Assembly (NCBI GenBank): GCA_020056225.1
Contig: JAGVIE010000002.1
Span: 32,846 to 96,845, forward strand
Source: Bacteroidota bacterium
GTDB lineage: Bacteria > Bacteroidota > Ignavibacteria > UBA10030 > SZUA-254
DNA length: 64,000 bases
Direction: 5' to 3'
The position numbers and the translations under genes are program-made. A model generated the notes under the pieces. It was not told where the DNA came from, searched no databases, and saw only the letters and a program-made list of their open reading frames with translations. Of the stretch, positions 1-10,009 are shown in pieces. The first letter of the stretch is position 1, and the number at the start of each line of letters is the position of its first letter.

Positions 1-2325
1 TCCTTCATTCAATGGCACCACTTCGCTTTCATGATCATCAGCATCGCTCTCTTAGGATTTGGAACAAGCGGAGTTATCCTCTCTATCTTCAGAGATAAAT
101 TACTCAGGCGCTTCCCTCTGTCATTTTCAATTTCTCTTCTCGCCTCTTCAATCTTCATGATTCTTTCTCCACAGTTAATTCGATTAATTCAATTCGAGCC
201 GTATCTAATTATAATAGATTTCAATCAAATCTGGTCGCTTCTTTTCGTTTGCGGATTGTTATTCATCCCGTTTGTATGTGGGGCATGTGCAATTGGTTTA
301 GCATTGATGCACTTTTCGGAGGAGGTACATCAAATTTATTTTGCAAATCTTTTCGGCTCAGCTATCGGCGGTGTTGTTGCTATTTGCATAATGTTTATCC
401 TCCATCCACTTAAAATGATACCCGTTGTTTCAGTAATTGCCTTCTTATCTGTAGCATTTATTTTCAGCCGAACCGAAGCTAATGCATATGTTAAAGCAAA
501 ATCTCACAAGAAGATTTGCTATACGCTGCTTGGTATCAATCTCATCATTATTGTTATTACATATTCAGTTTTCCCCATTGAGCTGAAAATGTCAGAATAC
601 AAAAGTCTATCGAAGACACAGTTGCTTCCCGATGCGAAAATTATTAAAGAGAAAATAAGTCCGATGGGTGTAATAAACGTACTTGAAAGTTCAGCGCTAA
701 GATATGCACCTAGCATGAGTCTGAATTTCACTGGTGACATTCCATCACCCCTCGGCGTGTTCATCGATGGTGAATGGACGGGGGCAATTTTCAAGAAGAC
801 AAAAGCCACAACAACCTCATTTTTAGATTATACAACTTCTGCCTTACCCTATCGATTAAAACCAAAATCAGATGTGCTTGTTATCGGCGCAGGCACCGGG
901 ACAGAAGTTCAAATAGCAATTCAACATCAAGCATCAAACATAACCGGCATCGAGTTGAATCCACAGATAATCGAGCTTCTCAGGAAAGATTTCGCCGAGA
1001 TAACCGGACAACTAAATATTCATTCGGGAGAAGCTCGATCGTTTTTAACACAAACAGATAAGAAGTTCGATGTTATTTCCATTCCATTGATGGAAGGATT
1101 CACAGCATCAGCGGCGGGAATGTATTCACTTTTTGAAAATTATTTATTTACGACTGAATCATTTGGATTGATGTTCGACCACCTGACAGATGATGGAATG
1201 CTTGCAATAACTACTTGGATTAACCATCCGCCTCGCCATGCAATGAAACTATTGACGATGTTAATCGAGACACTTCGACAAAATAACATTGAACATCCTG
1301 ATGAACATTTCGCTGGTGTAAGAAGCTGGGGATCGGCAACATTTCTTCTAAAGAAAAGTAAATTCACTGAGGATGATATCATATTACTCAAACAATTCTG
1401 CAACGCATATTCATTCGATCCAATTTACTACACCACTATCTCCAACGATGAAGTAAATCGCTTTAACCAGCTCGAACATGATTATTTCTATAATGCCGCA
1501 CTAAATATATTCCGGGGCAAAATTGATTCAATTTATCAGCAATATTTTTTCAATATCGAACCAGCGACAGACAATAAACCGTACTACTCACATTTCTTGA
1601 AGCTTGGTAATATTCCATACTTTTTAGAATTGCTTGGAAGAGATGCCCTTCCATTTATGGACTGGGGTTATCTTATTCTATTATCGACACTTATAGTTCT
1701 CGTTCTCTTGAGTGTGGTTTTCATCCTGCTTCCCCTATTCGCATTAAAACAATCGGATGATAGCAAGGGGGAGAAACTGCGTACATTCCTTTACTTCAGC
1801 GGGCTTGGCATCGGTTTCATGTTCATCGAGATTGTGATGATACAAAAATTCGTTCTCTTCCTCGGTCATCCGATGTATTCAGTCTCTGCTATAATCACGG
1901 GAATACTTTTATTTTCAGGATTGGGCAGTTTGTATTCGAAACGGATGAATGCAGAAAAATATTTCAAAATATTTGTTGGATTGATTCTCATACTTGGAAT
2001 CGTCTATAGCTTATTACTAAACGGCCTGTTTCAGTTCATGCATCATTTTCCGTTGTGGTTAAAATACATTTGCGCACTATTGCTCATCTCACCGTTAGCA
2101 TTCTTCATGGGTATGCCATTTCCAACAGGACTTGCTGCATTATCGCGAACATCCTCATCGTTGGTACCGTGGGCGTGGGGAATAAATGGATTTATGTCTG
2201 TCATCAGCACTATGCTTGCAACTTTTTTTACCATTGAGTTCGGATTTATTATGGTATTCCTTTTTGCTATATTAGCATATTCAATTGTTTTAGGTATTGG
2301 AGTAAATTTTAAAAGATTGGAATGA
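1..2325 (+). CDS. Membrane protein with spermidine-synthase-like domain, 5' truncated
   Basis: The open frame continues to the first base of the window, and residues encoded before the first ATG (position 31) continue the hydrophobic N-terminus, so the true start is probably upstream. The protein has N-terminal membrane helices, a soluble Rossmann methyltransferase-like core beginning near residue 281 (VLVIGAGTGTEV, followed by an acidic GIELNP strand end), and about six further helices at the C-terminus. This is the fused transporter/spermidine-synthase-like layout common in environmental bacteria. The core probably binds an S-adenosyl ligand, but no polyamine activity is shown by the sequence. 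The next gene is 122 bases downstream on the same strand. Confident of family, not of substrate. Confidence 0.8.
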   Translation, partial: SFIQWHHFAFMIISIALLGFGTSGVILSIFRDKLLRRFPLSFSISLLASSIFMILSPQLIRLIQFEPYLIIIDFNQIWSLLFVCGLLFIPFVCGACAIGLALMHFSEEVHQIYFANLFGSAIGGVVAICIMFILHPLKMIPVVSVIAFLSVAFIFSRTEANAYVKAKSHKKICYTLLGINLIIIVITYSVFPIELKMSEYKSLSKTQLLPDAKIIKEKISPMGVINVLESSALRYAPSMSLNFTGDIPSPLGVFIDGEWTGAIFKKTKATTTSFLDYTTSALPYRLKPKSDVLVIGAGTGTEVQIAIQHQASNITGIELNPQIIELLRKDFAEITGQLNIHSGEARSFLTQTDKKFDVISIPLMEGFTASAAGMYSLFENYLFTTESFGLMFDHLTDDGMLAITTWINHPPRHAMKLLTMLIETLRQNNIEHPDEHFAGVRSWGSATFLLKKSKFTEDDIILLKQFCNAYSFDPIYYTTISNDEVNRFNQLEHDYFYNAALNIFRGKIDSIYQQYFFNIEPATDNKPYYSHFLKLGNIPYFLELLGRDALPFMDWGYLILLSTLIVLVLLSVVFILLPLFALKQSDDSKGEKLRTFLYFSGLGIGFMFIEIVMIQKFVLFLGHPMYSVSAIITGILLFSGLGSLYSKRMNAEKYFKIFVGLILILGIVYSLLLNGLFQFMHHFPLWLKYICALLLISPLAFFMGMPFPTGLAALSRTSSSLVPWAWGINGFMSVISTMLATFFTIEFGFIMVFLFAILAYSIVLGIGVNFKRLE

Positions 2326-2462
2326 TTGAAATAATTGAAAAGATTATTGTATTCAGGATTAAAGATTGTAGATTACAGATCTTGGTGAATCGTTGCTTAT
2401 TGCCAAAGCTCTATGCTCTCAGCATTTTTATTTTTTAATTTAATATTTTGACTTTATCAATT

Positions 2463-3623
2463 ATGGAAAACAAAAATAAGTTCATCAAAGGATTAAAGCA
2501 GGCATGGCGAGATGAGATGCTTAGCGCCTGTAACTATCGAGCATTGGCTGGACGGGAAAAGAATCCGGATAAGCAAGCAATCCTCATACGCATGGCAGAA
2601 GCAGAAGAGCGACATGCTGAAACCTGGGCGAAACGATTGAGAGACCTCGGTGTTGAACCTGGGAAATTCAAACTTACAATATTCGAACGGTTACGGCAAA
2701 CAGTTATTCTAAAAAGCGATGCTACTTCTGCCGCACAAATGTTAGAAGCAGGAGAGTCTGATGCAGATAAGCTCTACAACACACTCCTCGATAACACACA
2801 AACCGAACAAGACCGCGATTCACTTTTAGAAGCCCAGAAAGAAGAACGTGCTCATAGTAAAATACTAAAAGAATTTGAGACGACACCACATCATCCGCAA
2901 AGTCGACTCGAATCAATATTAGGCAGAGAGAAGTGGCACGTCCGCGCAGGTGGATGGATTGGGCAGGCAATCTATGGCGCTAACGATGGACTTGGTGCGG
3001 TATTCGGGATTGTTTCGGGAATGGCTGGCTATGCAGGTGGAAGTGATATAGTTTTAGTAGCCGGACTTGCCGGCTCGCTTGCCAGTGCTCTTTCTATGGG
3101 TTCAGGGGCTTACCTCGCACGCAAATCTGAAAAAGAAGTATATCAGGCGGAAATCGAGCGGGAGCGAAAAGAAATCGAAGAAAATCCAGAAGAAGAACTT
3201 GAAGAACTCTCACTCTTCTATCAACTCAAAGGTTTCAGTCAGGAAGAATCGGAAAAATTGTCAAAGAAATTAATCGAGCAGCCAGAGCATATGCTGAAAA
3301 TACTCGCCAGCGAAGAGCTTGGTTTATCGGAATCTACTTTCCCAAATCCTGTTCGCGAAGCTTTTTCGGCTGGCATATCTACTGCTATCGGCGGAATGAT
3401 TCCCGTGATTCCATTTTTCTTTACAAGCGGTATGTTGGCTGTCGCTGCAAGTTTAATAATCAGCACATTAGCCCATTTTGCAATCGGTGTTTTAAAAACA
3501 ATCGTAACAGGTCGAGGTTGGTTGAGGAGCGGAGCAGAGATGACTGCCGTTGGAATCATCACTGCCGCGCTTGCATACGGACTTGGAATGTTGCTTAGCC
3601 CGGAAGGACATATTATCCCATGA
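2463..3623 (+). CDS. MbfA-like ferritin/VIT1 fusion (iron or manganese transporter)
   Basis: The N-terminal ~140 residues form a ferritin-like diiron domain with spaced carboxylate/His motifs (AEAEERHAETW, EAQKEERAHSK). From about residue 160 to the end it is a VIT1/CCC1 membrane domain: GANDGLGAVFGIVSG, then a charged cytoplasmic loop and the last helices. This is the architecture of the membrane-bound ferritin MbfA, which exports iron under peroxide stress in other bacteria; the role here is inferred. The frame could also start at a TTG at 2448, but the ATG at 2463 is preferred; neither has a clear Shine-Dalgarno. A decayed copy of the same C-terminal domain follows directly downstream. Confidence 0.85.
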   Translation: MENKNKFIKGLKQAWRDEMLSACNYRALAGREKNPDKQAILIRMAEAEERHAETWAKRLRDLGVEPGKFKLTIFERLRQTVILKSDATSAAQMLEAGESDADKLYNTLLDNTQTEQDRDSLLEAQKEERAHSKILKEFETTPHHPQSRLESILGREKWHVRAGGWIGQAIYGANDGLGAVFGIVSGMAGYAGGSDIVLVAGLAGSLASALSMGSGAYLARKSEKEVYQAEIERERKEIEENPEEELEELSLFYQLKGFSQEESEKLSKKLIEQPEHMLKILASEELGLSESTFPNPVREAFSAGISTAIGGMIPVIPFFFTSGMLAVAASLIISTLAHFAIGVLKTIVTGRGWLRSGAEMTAVGIITAALAYGLGMLLSPEGHIIP

Positions 3624-3645
3624 ATCAAAGAAAACTACGCATAGT

Positions 3646-3873
3646 AAGAATGTAACTGTATAGGCAGAAATTGAAAAAGTGCGGCTGGAAATAGAATGAA
3701 TGATAATCTCGTTCATCGTCAGTATGCTTGCGCATTTTCTAGTCGGCGCATCCAAAGTTGTTGTTACCGGCCGCTCGTGGCTTAAAAGCGGAACCGAAAT
3801 GACTCTTGTTGGATTGGGCGAGGCGGCAATTACATACGCGATTGGGTTGTTAATAGCTCCGGCGCTCGGGTGA
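3646..3873 (+). pseudogene. Remnant of a second VIT1-family gene
   Basis: In one frame this stretch reads as the charged loop of VIT1 (V, stop, AEIEKVRLEIE, stop) and then directly as the last two helices (MIISFIVSMLAHFLVGASK, VVVTGRSWLKSGTEM, up to the TGA at 3871-3873). Both parts align with the intact upstream gene (VYQAEIERERKEIEE and the segment around TIVTGRGWLRSG), but the middle of the domain is missing and two stops interrupt it. The two halves are in the same reading frame, so the internal deletion kept phase. It looks like a tandem duplicate that decayed. The 57-codon piece from 3700 could in principle be expressed, but it has no convincing ribosome site. Confidence 0.75.
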
Positions 3874-3962
3874 TGAGCGTATCTGGATTCAAATAATGAA
3901 TGCGAACTTCATCGATAGATAGTTTTAATCGGTACATGTAAATAACACGAAGGTGAGCTACA

Positions 3963-5603
3963 ATGGAAGATCAATCCGACAATGTTTCAGATATAAAACT
4001 CCTGCAACAGATCAGACTGCTGGACGAACGGATTCGCCGCATTGAACAGCAACTAAATTTATCATCAGAACAAATCGTCAAGGCGGAGAATCAATCCATA
4101 CCGGCAATTACCGATTCAGAAGAGAGAGAAGAAAAACTGGAATTCCGAATCGGACAATACTGGTTTGCTAAGGTCGGCATCCTCATACTTGCAATCGGGA
4201 TCGGATTCTTACTTACGTTTCCGTATCAAAATCTACCGCCTGTACTGCCAAGTCTATTCGGTTACGGTATCACTTTAGGTTTGGCAGGTTGTTCTTACTA
4301 CTGGAGAAATTCTTACACCTTAATCTCACGGTATTTCATGGGAAGCGGCTTGCTTCTCTTCTATTATTCAACACTCCGGCTGCACTTTTTCAGCGATCAT
4401 ATCGCTGTTGAAAATATCGAGATCGAGCAATTTCTATTAGCAAGCGTCGTCCTTATTAATATGATCATCGCCATCCGCAGGAAATCAATCTACCTTGCGG
4501 GAATTAATCTTACACTTGGATATTGTACTGCATTAACAGGCGGCGATCCATACTACACATTCGTTTTCATCTCACTCCTTTCAGTATGTGCAGTCTTCCT
4601 TCAGATACGTTTCCGGTGGAGCTGGCTTGCTATTTATTCTTCAGCATTAGCATACCTGTCACACGCTATCTGGTCTCTGAACAATCCCTTCATCGGCAAT
4701 TCGCTTCAGATCGTATCGTCTCCCAATGTGCATGTGTATTTTATTTTGTTATATGGATTGATATACACGGTTGGTATTCTCATCCGCCCAAATCGAGACG
4801 AAGAAGATGCGCCTACAATAATAAGCGTAGTAGTGAACAGTGTAATCTGTTACGGTTTATATTTTCTGCTCACGCTCGCTTTACAATCATCCGACATCAC
4901 GCCGGCTCATTTCACTGCATCAATGCCATTCCTAATATTATCATCAGTTTTTTGGATGCGGGAAAAAGGAAAATACACAACATTTTTCTACGTTATGACA
5001 GGGTATCTTGCGTTAACTGTAGGAATTGTAAACTGGTTCGGATTGACTGCATCGTTGGTATGGCTGTCGTGGCAAAGCCTTCTTGTCATAATAACGGCAA
5101 TCTGGTACCGCTCGAAATACATTGTCGTCGCTAACTTTGGGATATATCTAATCATTCTCATTATGTACATGATCACCGAAGAAGCGATAGGTGTGATGGG
5201 TCTGAGCTTCGGGATTGTTGCGTTGTTAAGCGCACGGATTATGAACGCGAAACAGCACCGGCTTGAATTGAAAACCGAAGCCATGCGAAGCGCTTATCTT
5301 GCCTCAGCATTTGTTTTTTTCCCTTACGCGCTCTACCATCTTTTGCCCAGAGAATATGTAGCCCTTTCGTGGGTTGGAGTTGCTCTGATTTACTTTCTAC
5401 TTAATCTGATTTTAAAAAAACAAAAATATCGATGGATGGCTGTCTTCACTCTTCTTCTCACAGTTGGTTACGTACTTTTTATAGGTATTATCAATCTGGA
5501 GCCGACGTACCGCATTCTTTCGTTTATCGTGCTGGGTATTGTGCTTTTGATAGTCTCGATGGTGTACACGCACTTACGGTCAAAGCGTAGCGAAGAGCGA
5601 TAA
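3963..5603 (+). CDS. DUF2339-like polytopic membrane protein
   Basis: The product has 546 residues: a soluble N-terminus with a short coiled coil (KLLQQIRLLDERIRRIEQQL), then about 14-16 hydrophobic helices to the end. The junction (YWFAKVGILILAIGIGFLL) matches the entry into the membrane region of DUF2339 proteins, which are large inner-membrane proteins of unknown function. The start is supported by an AAGGTGAG ribosome site 7 bases upstream. It ends in a basic tail. The adjacent genes do not suggest a partner. The family assignment is from the overall layout and the motif, so it is moderately sure. Confidence 0.65.
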   Translation: MEDQSDNVSDIKLLQQIRLLDERIRRIEQQLNLSSEQIVKAENQSIPAITDSEEREEKLEFRIGQYWFAKVGILILAIGIGFLLTFPYQNLPPVLPSLFGYGITLGLAGCSYYWRNSYTLISRYFMGSGLLLFYYSTLRLHFFSDHIAVENIEIEQFLLASVVLINMIIAIRRKSIYLAGINLTLGYCTALTGGDPYYTFVFISLLSVCAVFLQIRFRWSWLAIYSSALAYLSHAIWSLNNPFIGNSLQIVSSPNVHVYFILLYGLIYTVGILIRPNRDEEDAPTIISVVVNSVICYGLYFLLTLALQSSDITPAHFTASMPFLILSSVFWMREKGKYTTFFYVMTGYLALTVGIVNWFGLTASLVWLSWQSLLVIITAIWYRSKYIVVANFGIYLIILIMYMITEEAIGVMGLSFGIVALLSARIMNAKQHRLELKTEAMRSAYLASAFVFFPYALYHLLPREYVALSWVGVALIYFLLNLILKKQKYRWMAVFTLLLTVGYVLFIGIINLEPTYRILSFIVLGIVLLIVSMVYTHLRSKRSEER

Positions 5604-5733
5604 TATTGGAGAATTCACTTCGATTGCCTTCCCATGCAAACACGAACGTAACAGATTAATCAAATTTCATACAAACTATTATTTATTGTGATTTATAATG
5701 ACTATCTTGTTAAGAAGGAAGAAATAAAAACAG

Positions 5734-6801
5734 ATGAAATCATTACAAATTGGCGACTTAACCATACCCATCCCACTAATACAGGGCGGAATGGGTGTCG
5801 GTATATCATTATCCGGCTTGGCAGCCGCTGTAGCAAACGAAGGTGGCGTAGGCGTGATATCGAGCGCCGGGCTGGGATTTTTATACAAAGAATCATCAAA
5901 AGATTTTTTAGAAGCGAACATACACGGGCTACGAGAGGAACTCCGTAAAGCCCGCGAGAAAACTTCCGGTGTTATCGGTGTAAACATTATGGTCGCAATG
6001 TCGAACTTTACCGATATGGTAAAAACGGCTATTGCAGAGAAAGCCGACATTATTTTCTCCGGAGCCGGACTTCCACTTAACTTGCCGGGCTTTCTGCAAA
6101 AAGACAGCATAACAAAATTAGTCCCAATTGTCTCTTCGGCACGAGCGGCAAAACTTATATGTGAGAAATGGAAAAAGAATTACGATTACCTTCCCGACGC
6201 GATTGTGGTGGAAGGTCCAAAGGCAGGTGGACATCTCGGATTTAAACTTGAACAGATAGACGATGAGAACTATAAACTCGAAAAATTAATTCCCGAAGTT
6301 GTAACCGAAGTCAAACAAATTGAAGAAAAATACAATCAACCGATACCGGTAATCGCGGCAGGCGGCATTTATACCGGTAAAGATATTTATGATATTATGC
6401 AGCTTGGCGCTTCGGGTGTGCAGATGGGAACACGCTTTGTAACTACAAATGAATGCGATGCCTCAGATGCATTCAAGCAAACTTACATTGATGCAAAAAG
6501 CGAGGATATCGAGATTATTAAAAGTCCGGTAGGAATGCCCGGACGCGCGATCATGAGTAATTTTCTTGAAAAAGTAAAGCAAGGTAAGAAACAGCCGTTG
6601 CAATGTCCGTTTCAATGCATCAAGACGTGCGAAATATCCAGCAGTCCATATTGCATAATAACCGCGCTGGTAAATGCGTTAAAAGGAAATTTTGAAAAAG
6701 GATATGCATTCGCAGGCGCGAACGCATTTAAAGCAACACATATTACTACCGTCAAAGAATTGATTCAGTCACTCCGGGATGAATTTAAAGCGAGTTCATA
6801 G
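5734..6801 (+). CDS. Nitronate monooxygenase / FabK-like flavoprotein
   Basis: This is an FMN-dependent TIM barrel of the 2-nitropropane dioxygenase family. Visible motifs are LIQGGMGVGIS at the first strand, VEGPKAGGHLGF near residues 159-170 (the active-site His loop), and VIAAGGIYTGKD plus GVQMGTRF for FMN phosphate binding. The length (355) is normal. A C-terminal four-cysteine segment near residues 289-307 (QCPFQCIKTC...PYC) is seen in a subset of this family. The enzyme may oxidise nitronates or act in fatty-acid or other redox chemistry; the sequence alone does not decide. It has a good AAGGAAG ribosome site. The next gene follows after 32 bases. Confidence 0.85.
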   Translation: MKSLQIGDLTIPIPLIQGGMGVGISLSGLAAAVANEGGVGVISSAGLGFLYKESSKDFLEANIHGLREELRKAREKTSGVIGVNIMVAMSNFTDMVKTAIAEKADIIFSGAGLPLNLPGFLQKDSITKLVPIVSSARAAKLICEKWKKNYDYLPDAIVVEGPKAGGHLGFKLEQIDDENYKLEKLIPEVVTEVKQIEEKYNQPIPVIAAGGIYTGKDIYDIMQLGASGVQMGTRFVTTNECDASDAFKQTYIDAKSEDIEIIKSPVGMPGRAIMSNFLEKVKQGKKQPLQCPFQCIKTCEISSSPYCIITALVNALKGNFEKGYAFAGANAFKATHITTVKELIQSLRDEFKASS

Positions 6802-6833
6802 GCACTCTTCACCGGAATATTTGTTATTCATGT

Positions 6834-7490
6834 ATGAACCTACCTTCCATCAAAAAAATCGATACTGATAAGCTTTATAAAATTACATTCGGTCTGGCAA
6901 TTTTTACTATTGTCTATAACATCATCGAAGGACTTGTTTCTATTTACTTCGGTTACCAGGATGAAAGCTTCACGCTTTTTGGTTTCGGTGTGGATAGTTT
7001 TATTGAAGCAATCTCCGGCCTCGGCATCGCGCACATGGTTATCCGCATTCGCTTGCAGCCCGATGCATGCAGAGATAATTATGAACGAACTGCGTTACGA
7101 ATTACCGGTGTTGCATTTTATATTCTTACAGCCGGACTTGTTGCGACAGGTATGTACAATATCTATATTGGACACAAACCGGAGTCAACATTCTGGGGAG
7201 TTGTCATCTCAGTAATTTCAATTGCAGTTATGTGGGCTTTGATATATTGGAAGCGACGGATGGGTAAAGCACTCAACTCCAATGCAATACTTGCCGATGC
7301 GGAATGTACGAGAGTATGTGTAAACATGTCGATTGTACTACTTGCCGCAAGCGTTATCTATGAGATAGCAAAGATTCCATACATCGATGCCATAGGTACA
7401 CTTGGACTTGCTTACTTTTCATTCAGGGAAGGTAGAGAGTGTTTTGAGAAAGCTAAAAACAATGAGCTTTGCTCGTGTGGACAGCACTAA
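6834..7490 (+). CDS. Cation-efflux (CDF)-like membrane protein
   Basis: The 218-residue product has five or six predicted helices. The second helix region reads FTLFGFGVDSFIEAISG, resembling the metal-site helix of cation diffusion facilitators (normally D-x-x-x-D), and a further polar helix (NAILADAECTRVC) sits at the position of the second metal motif. It lacks the cytoplasmic C-terminal domain of classical CDF transporters. Many bacteria carry such short members with unproven substrates. It ends in a small Cys/His tail (LCSCGQH), which could bind metal. It may be co-transcribed with the upstream monooxygenase (32-base gap). Confidence 0.65.
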   Translation: MNLPSIKKIDTDKLYKITFGLAIFTIVYNIIEGLVSIYFGYQDESFTLFGFGVDSFIEAISGLGIAHMVIRIRLQPDACRDNYERTALRITGVAFYILTAGLVATGMYNIYIGHKPESTFWGVVISVISIAVMWALIYWKRRMGKALNSNAILADAECTRVCVNMSIVLLAASVIYEIAKIPYIDAIGTLGLAYFSFREGRECFEKAKNNELCSCGQH

Positions 7491-7686
7491 TTAGGACAAA
7501 CCATTAGGTCCTATTCTTTCCCTTCATCCCATAAAATTATCGCAACTCTTAATAATCTTTGCTTTACTATCCTTTATCGGCATCTTTATTTCGCCTGGTT
7601 AGTGAACTGATTTGATTTTTTCAATAATATTCTTCTTATTGAAAGCAATAAATAACAATATTATTAAACTATCGCTTGGAGGGTTT

Positions 7687-9765
7687 ATGAATAATATCTA
7701 CAAACTGATCTTTAGTTTTAGTCGGAGGGCAATAAATATCGTTCTTCTTACCACAGCCGTCGTTATCATGTCGATGTGTTATATTATGCCGGCATCATCG
7801 ACGACAAAATCTTTTGCCTATGTGTCTAATCTGATTGGCTCTAAGGTATTTGTCATCGACCTGTCAACTAATAGTATTGTTGATACAATCGACATTTTTA
7901 CATCAACTGGTGGGATGGATTTTCTTATGAGTGATATACGAATTTATAAAAATAAAGCTTTCCTAACCGTTCCGGGTGATATGTTCGATCTAATCAATCA
8001 AGTTAAAATTATTGATACCGATGTAAACACTGTTATTGATTCTATTTCAACCGATAACGCACCGTCCGGGATTGCAGTTTACAATGGCAATGTATATGTC
8101 CTGAACCGTTTCAAAAGTACAATACATGAAATAGATCCAGTAACGAACACGATACTCCGAACCATTTCTTTTTCATCAAGTTATCCTAATCCCCCAATCT
8201 TCCTCGAGATAACAAACGATAAAATATATTTACCATTTCCCGGCTCAGGTGGAAGTGCGGGTGGTGTAGAAGTTCTCAATCTTACAACGGGATCAAAAAT
8301 AAAATCAATCGGATTCGAAACGCTTGATAATTATGGTCCGATTGGTATTAAGAAAGTCGGAGCAAATAAAATATACGTTGGCGGACATCAGGATGTTGCC
8401 GTCATAGATGTTGTTTCTGATAGTATAGTCAAGACAATTCGCATCAAAGACGAGACAGCAGGATTCATCTACGCATTTACAACTTTGGGGAATAAAGTTT
8501 ACACTGCCAATGCAGAAGGAACATGCAGCGTGATAGATGCAACGGCTGATACTCTCATCAAGAAAATAATCGTAGGTTTTTGTTCCTCTTGCGCCTACTT
8601 CAATGTTGATATTGCTGCTCTTGGCAGTAAGGTATATATGTCTATACCAGGTCAAGGATTGAAAGTAATCGATGCACTAACAGATGAATTAGTCGACAGC
8701 ATTGCAACTCCCGATTATGCCGGTGCCTTTGATATTTTAGATCAAAGGTTCATCGATCTCCTTTCCATCAGTGATGTGCCGAACGATCAAGGGAAACAGG
8801 TTCAAATCATTTGGCAGAAGTTTGGCGGTGAGAATGATATCAGCAATCCGGTTAAACAATACGGAGTATGGAGGATGGATAATTCTCCGATCTCAAAATC
8901 GATTCCTACATTGAACTCCCTCGACGAGATTGCTAATACATTCAAGGAAATAAAAGCAGGCGATAGATTCAGGATTGCCGGAGAAGTTTGGACATTTGTA
9001 GGTTGGTCGCCGGTATCCGGCTTGGATAAATATTCATTGATAGTTCCAACACTTTTCGATTCGACAATCGCTTCTGGAATGTATTGGACAAAATTTAAAG
9101 TATCCGGTCATTCATCTGATTTTACTTTACAAGTTTGGTCGAATGTTGATAGTGGTTATTCTATTGATAACCTCGTGCCTCATGCACCGATTGCCTTTAG
9201 CGCCAAGGTTGTACCATTGACAGTGCAGCTGTCATGGGAACCGCCATCTGACCCTGATGTAAATTATTATGCAATCTATCGCGGTACAACTCCAGACTTC
9301 GATTATGAGAATACCCCACCGATTGCAACGACGACGGAAACATTCTATAATGATTCTGATTTAGGGAATGGATCGTTATTTTATTATGTCTTACGCGCCT
9401 ATGATTTTTCGGGTAACAAGGGAAAGACGACAAGTCTTGTCGTAGAATGGTTAGGTGTTAAAGATAATAAAGAACTTCCTAACGAATTTGCCCTGCACCA
9501 GAATTATCCAAATCCTTTCAATCCGAGTACAGTGATTAGGTACGAGCTGCCTGTCGAGAGTAAGATTACAATAAGAATTTACAACTTGCTTGGACAGATT
9601 ATAGCGACTCTTGCCGATGAGGTTGCACCCGCTGGCTACGGATCAATCGAGTGGAATCCATCAAATCTAACAAGCGGTTTATACTACTATCGTTTTGATG
9701 CGGTAAATGTAAATGATCCGAGCAACAACTTTTCACAAATGCGGAGAATGATACTCATGAAGTAA
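7687..9765 (+). CDS. Secreted YVTN-type beta-propeller with T9SS sorting domain
   Basis: I chose the ATG at 7687 because it has a GGAGG site six bases upstream; the open frame extends to a TTG at 7612 with no support. The N-terminus is a long signal peptide with a basic start and hydrophobic core. The following ~350 residues are repeats of the type 'VFVIDLSTNSIVDTI', a YVTN/NHL-like propeller. Next comes a domain with W/F-rich strands, then a fibronectin-III-like module (LSWEPPSDPDVNYYAIYRG), and a C-terminal ~85-residue type A sorting domain (NYPNPFNPSTVIRYELP ... GLYYYRF ... MILMK). It is predicted to be exported by the type IX system and surface-attached or released. Its ligand is unknown. 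Confidence 0.85.
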   Translation: MNNIYKLIFSFSRRAINIVLLTTAVVIMSMCYIMPASSTTKSFAYVSNLIGSKVFVIDLSTNSIVDTIDIFTSTGGMDFLMSDIRIYKNKAFLTVPGDMFDLINQVKIIDTDVNTVIDSISTDNAPSGIAVYNGNVYVLNRFKSTIHEIDPVTNTILRTISFSSSYPNPPIFLEITNDKIYLPFPGSGGSAGGVEVLNLTTGSKIKSIGFETLDNYGPIGIKKVGANKIYVGGHQDVAVIDVVSDSIVKTIRIKDETAGFIYAFTTLGNKVYTANAEGTCSVIDATADTLIKKIIVGFCSSCAYFNVDIAALGSKVYMSIPGQGLKVIDALTDELVDSIATPDYAGAFDILDQRFIDLLSISDVPNDQGKQVQIIWQKFGGENDISNPVKQYGVWRMDNSPISKSIPTLNSLDEIANTFKEIKAGDRFRIAGEVWTFVGWSPVSGLDKYSLIVPTLFDSTIASGMYWTKFKVSGHSSDFTLQVWSNVDSGYSIDNLVPHAPIAFSAKVVPLTVQLSWEPPSDPDVNYYAIYRGTTPDFDYENTPPIATTTETFYNDSDLGNGSLFYYVLRAYDFSGNKGKTTSLVVEWLGVKDNKELPNEFALHQNYPNPFNPSTVIRYELPVESKITIRIYNLLGQIIATLADEVAPAGYGSIEWNPSNLTSGLYYYRFDAVNVNDPSNNFSQMRRMILMK

Positions 9766-9789
9766 GTTAAACCGCAACCGCATTTAACG

Positions 9790-9821
9790 AAAAACCCCGA
9801 CTACAACGGTTGGGGTTTTTT
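9790..9821 (+). terminator. Rho-independent terminator after the propeller gene
   Basis: AAAACCCC at 9791-9798 pairs with GGGGTTTT at 9812-9819, with a 13-base loop and a T-run continuing to about 9827. It starts 25 bases after the stop codon at 9765. Confidence 0.85.
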
Positions 9822-9837
9822 GTTTTTAGATATTGAT

Positions 9838-9975
9838 ATTCGCGGAATAGCCTCGAACTTTAGTTCGGGGTAACAATAATATTCAAAGCGAGGGTTTCAA
9901 CCCTATAACTATGTGACTAAAGTCCAAATTTATTTTTGAGTTTTTTAGCCCCACGATAAATCGTGGGGCTATTAA
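9838..9975. repeat. Composite palindromic intergenic repeat
   Basis: Three hairpins follow one another: CCTCGAAC/GTTCGGGG at 9851-9870, GGGTT/AACCC near 9893-9905, and a perfect 12-bp stem with a 2-base loop at 9946-9971 (TAGCCCCACGAT / ATCGTGGGGCTA). Such clusters of short palindromes with 'actttagt' and 'tcgtgggg' modules resemble REP/BIME-type dispersed elements. It could also act as a bidirectional terminator between the converging genes. Confidence 0.6.
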
Positions 9976-10009
9976 TGTGTATCTTGGTACTATTTCGTAA
10001 TATCAGTTA

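Noticed and set aside
4523-5134. 203-codon open frame on the + strand
   Set aside because: It is a shifted frame inside the DUF2339 gene, with no ribosome site and implausible composition.
7612-7686. Longer start of the propeller gene (TTG)
   Set aside because: The ATG at 7687 has a GGAGG site at good spacing and a proper signal peptide, and the upstream codons are AT-rich leader.
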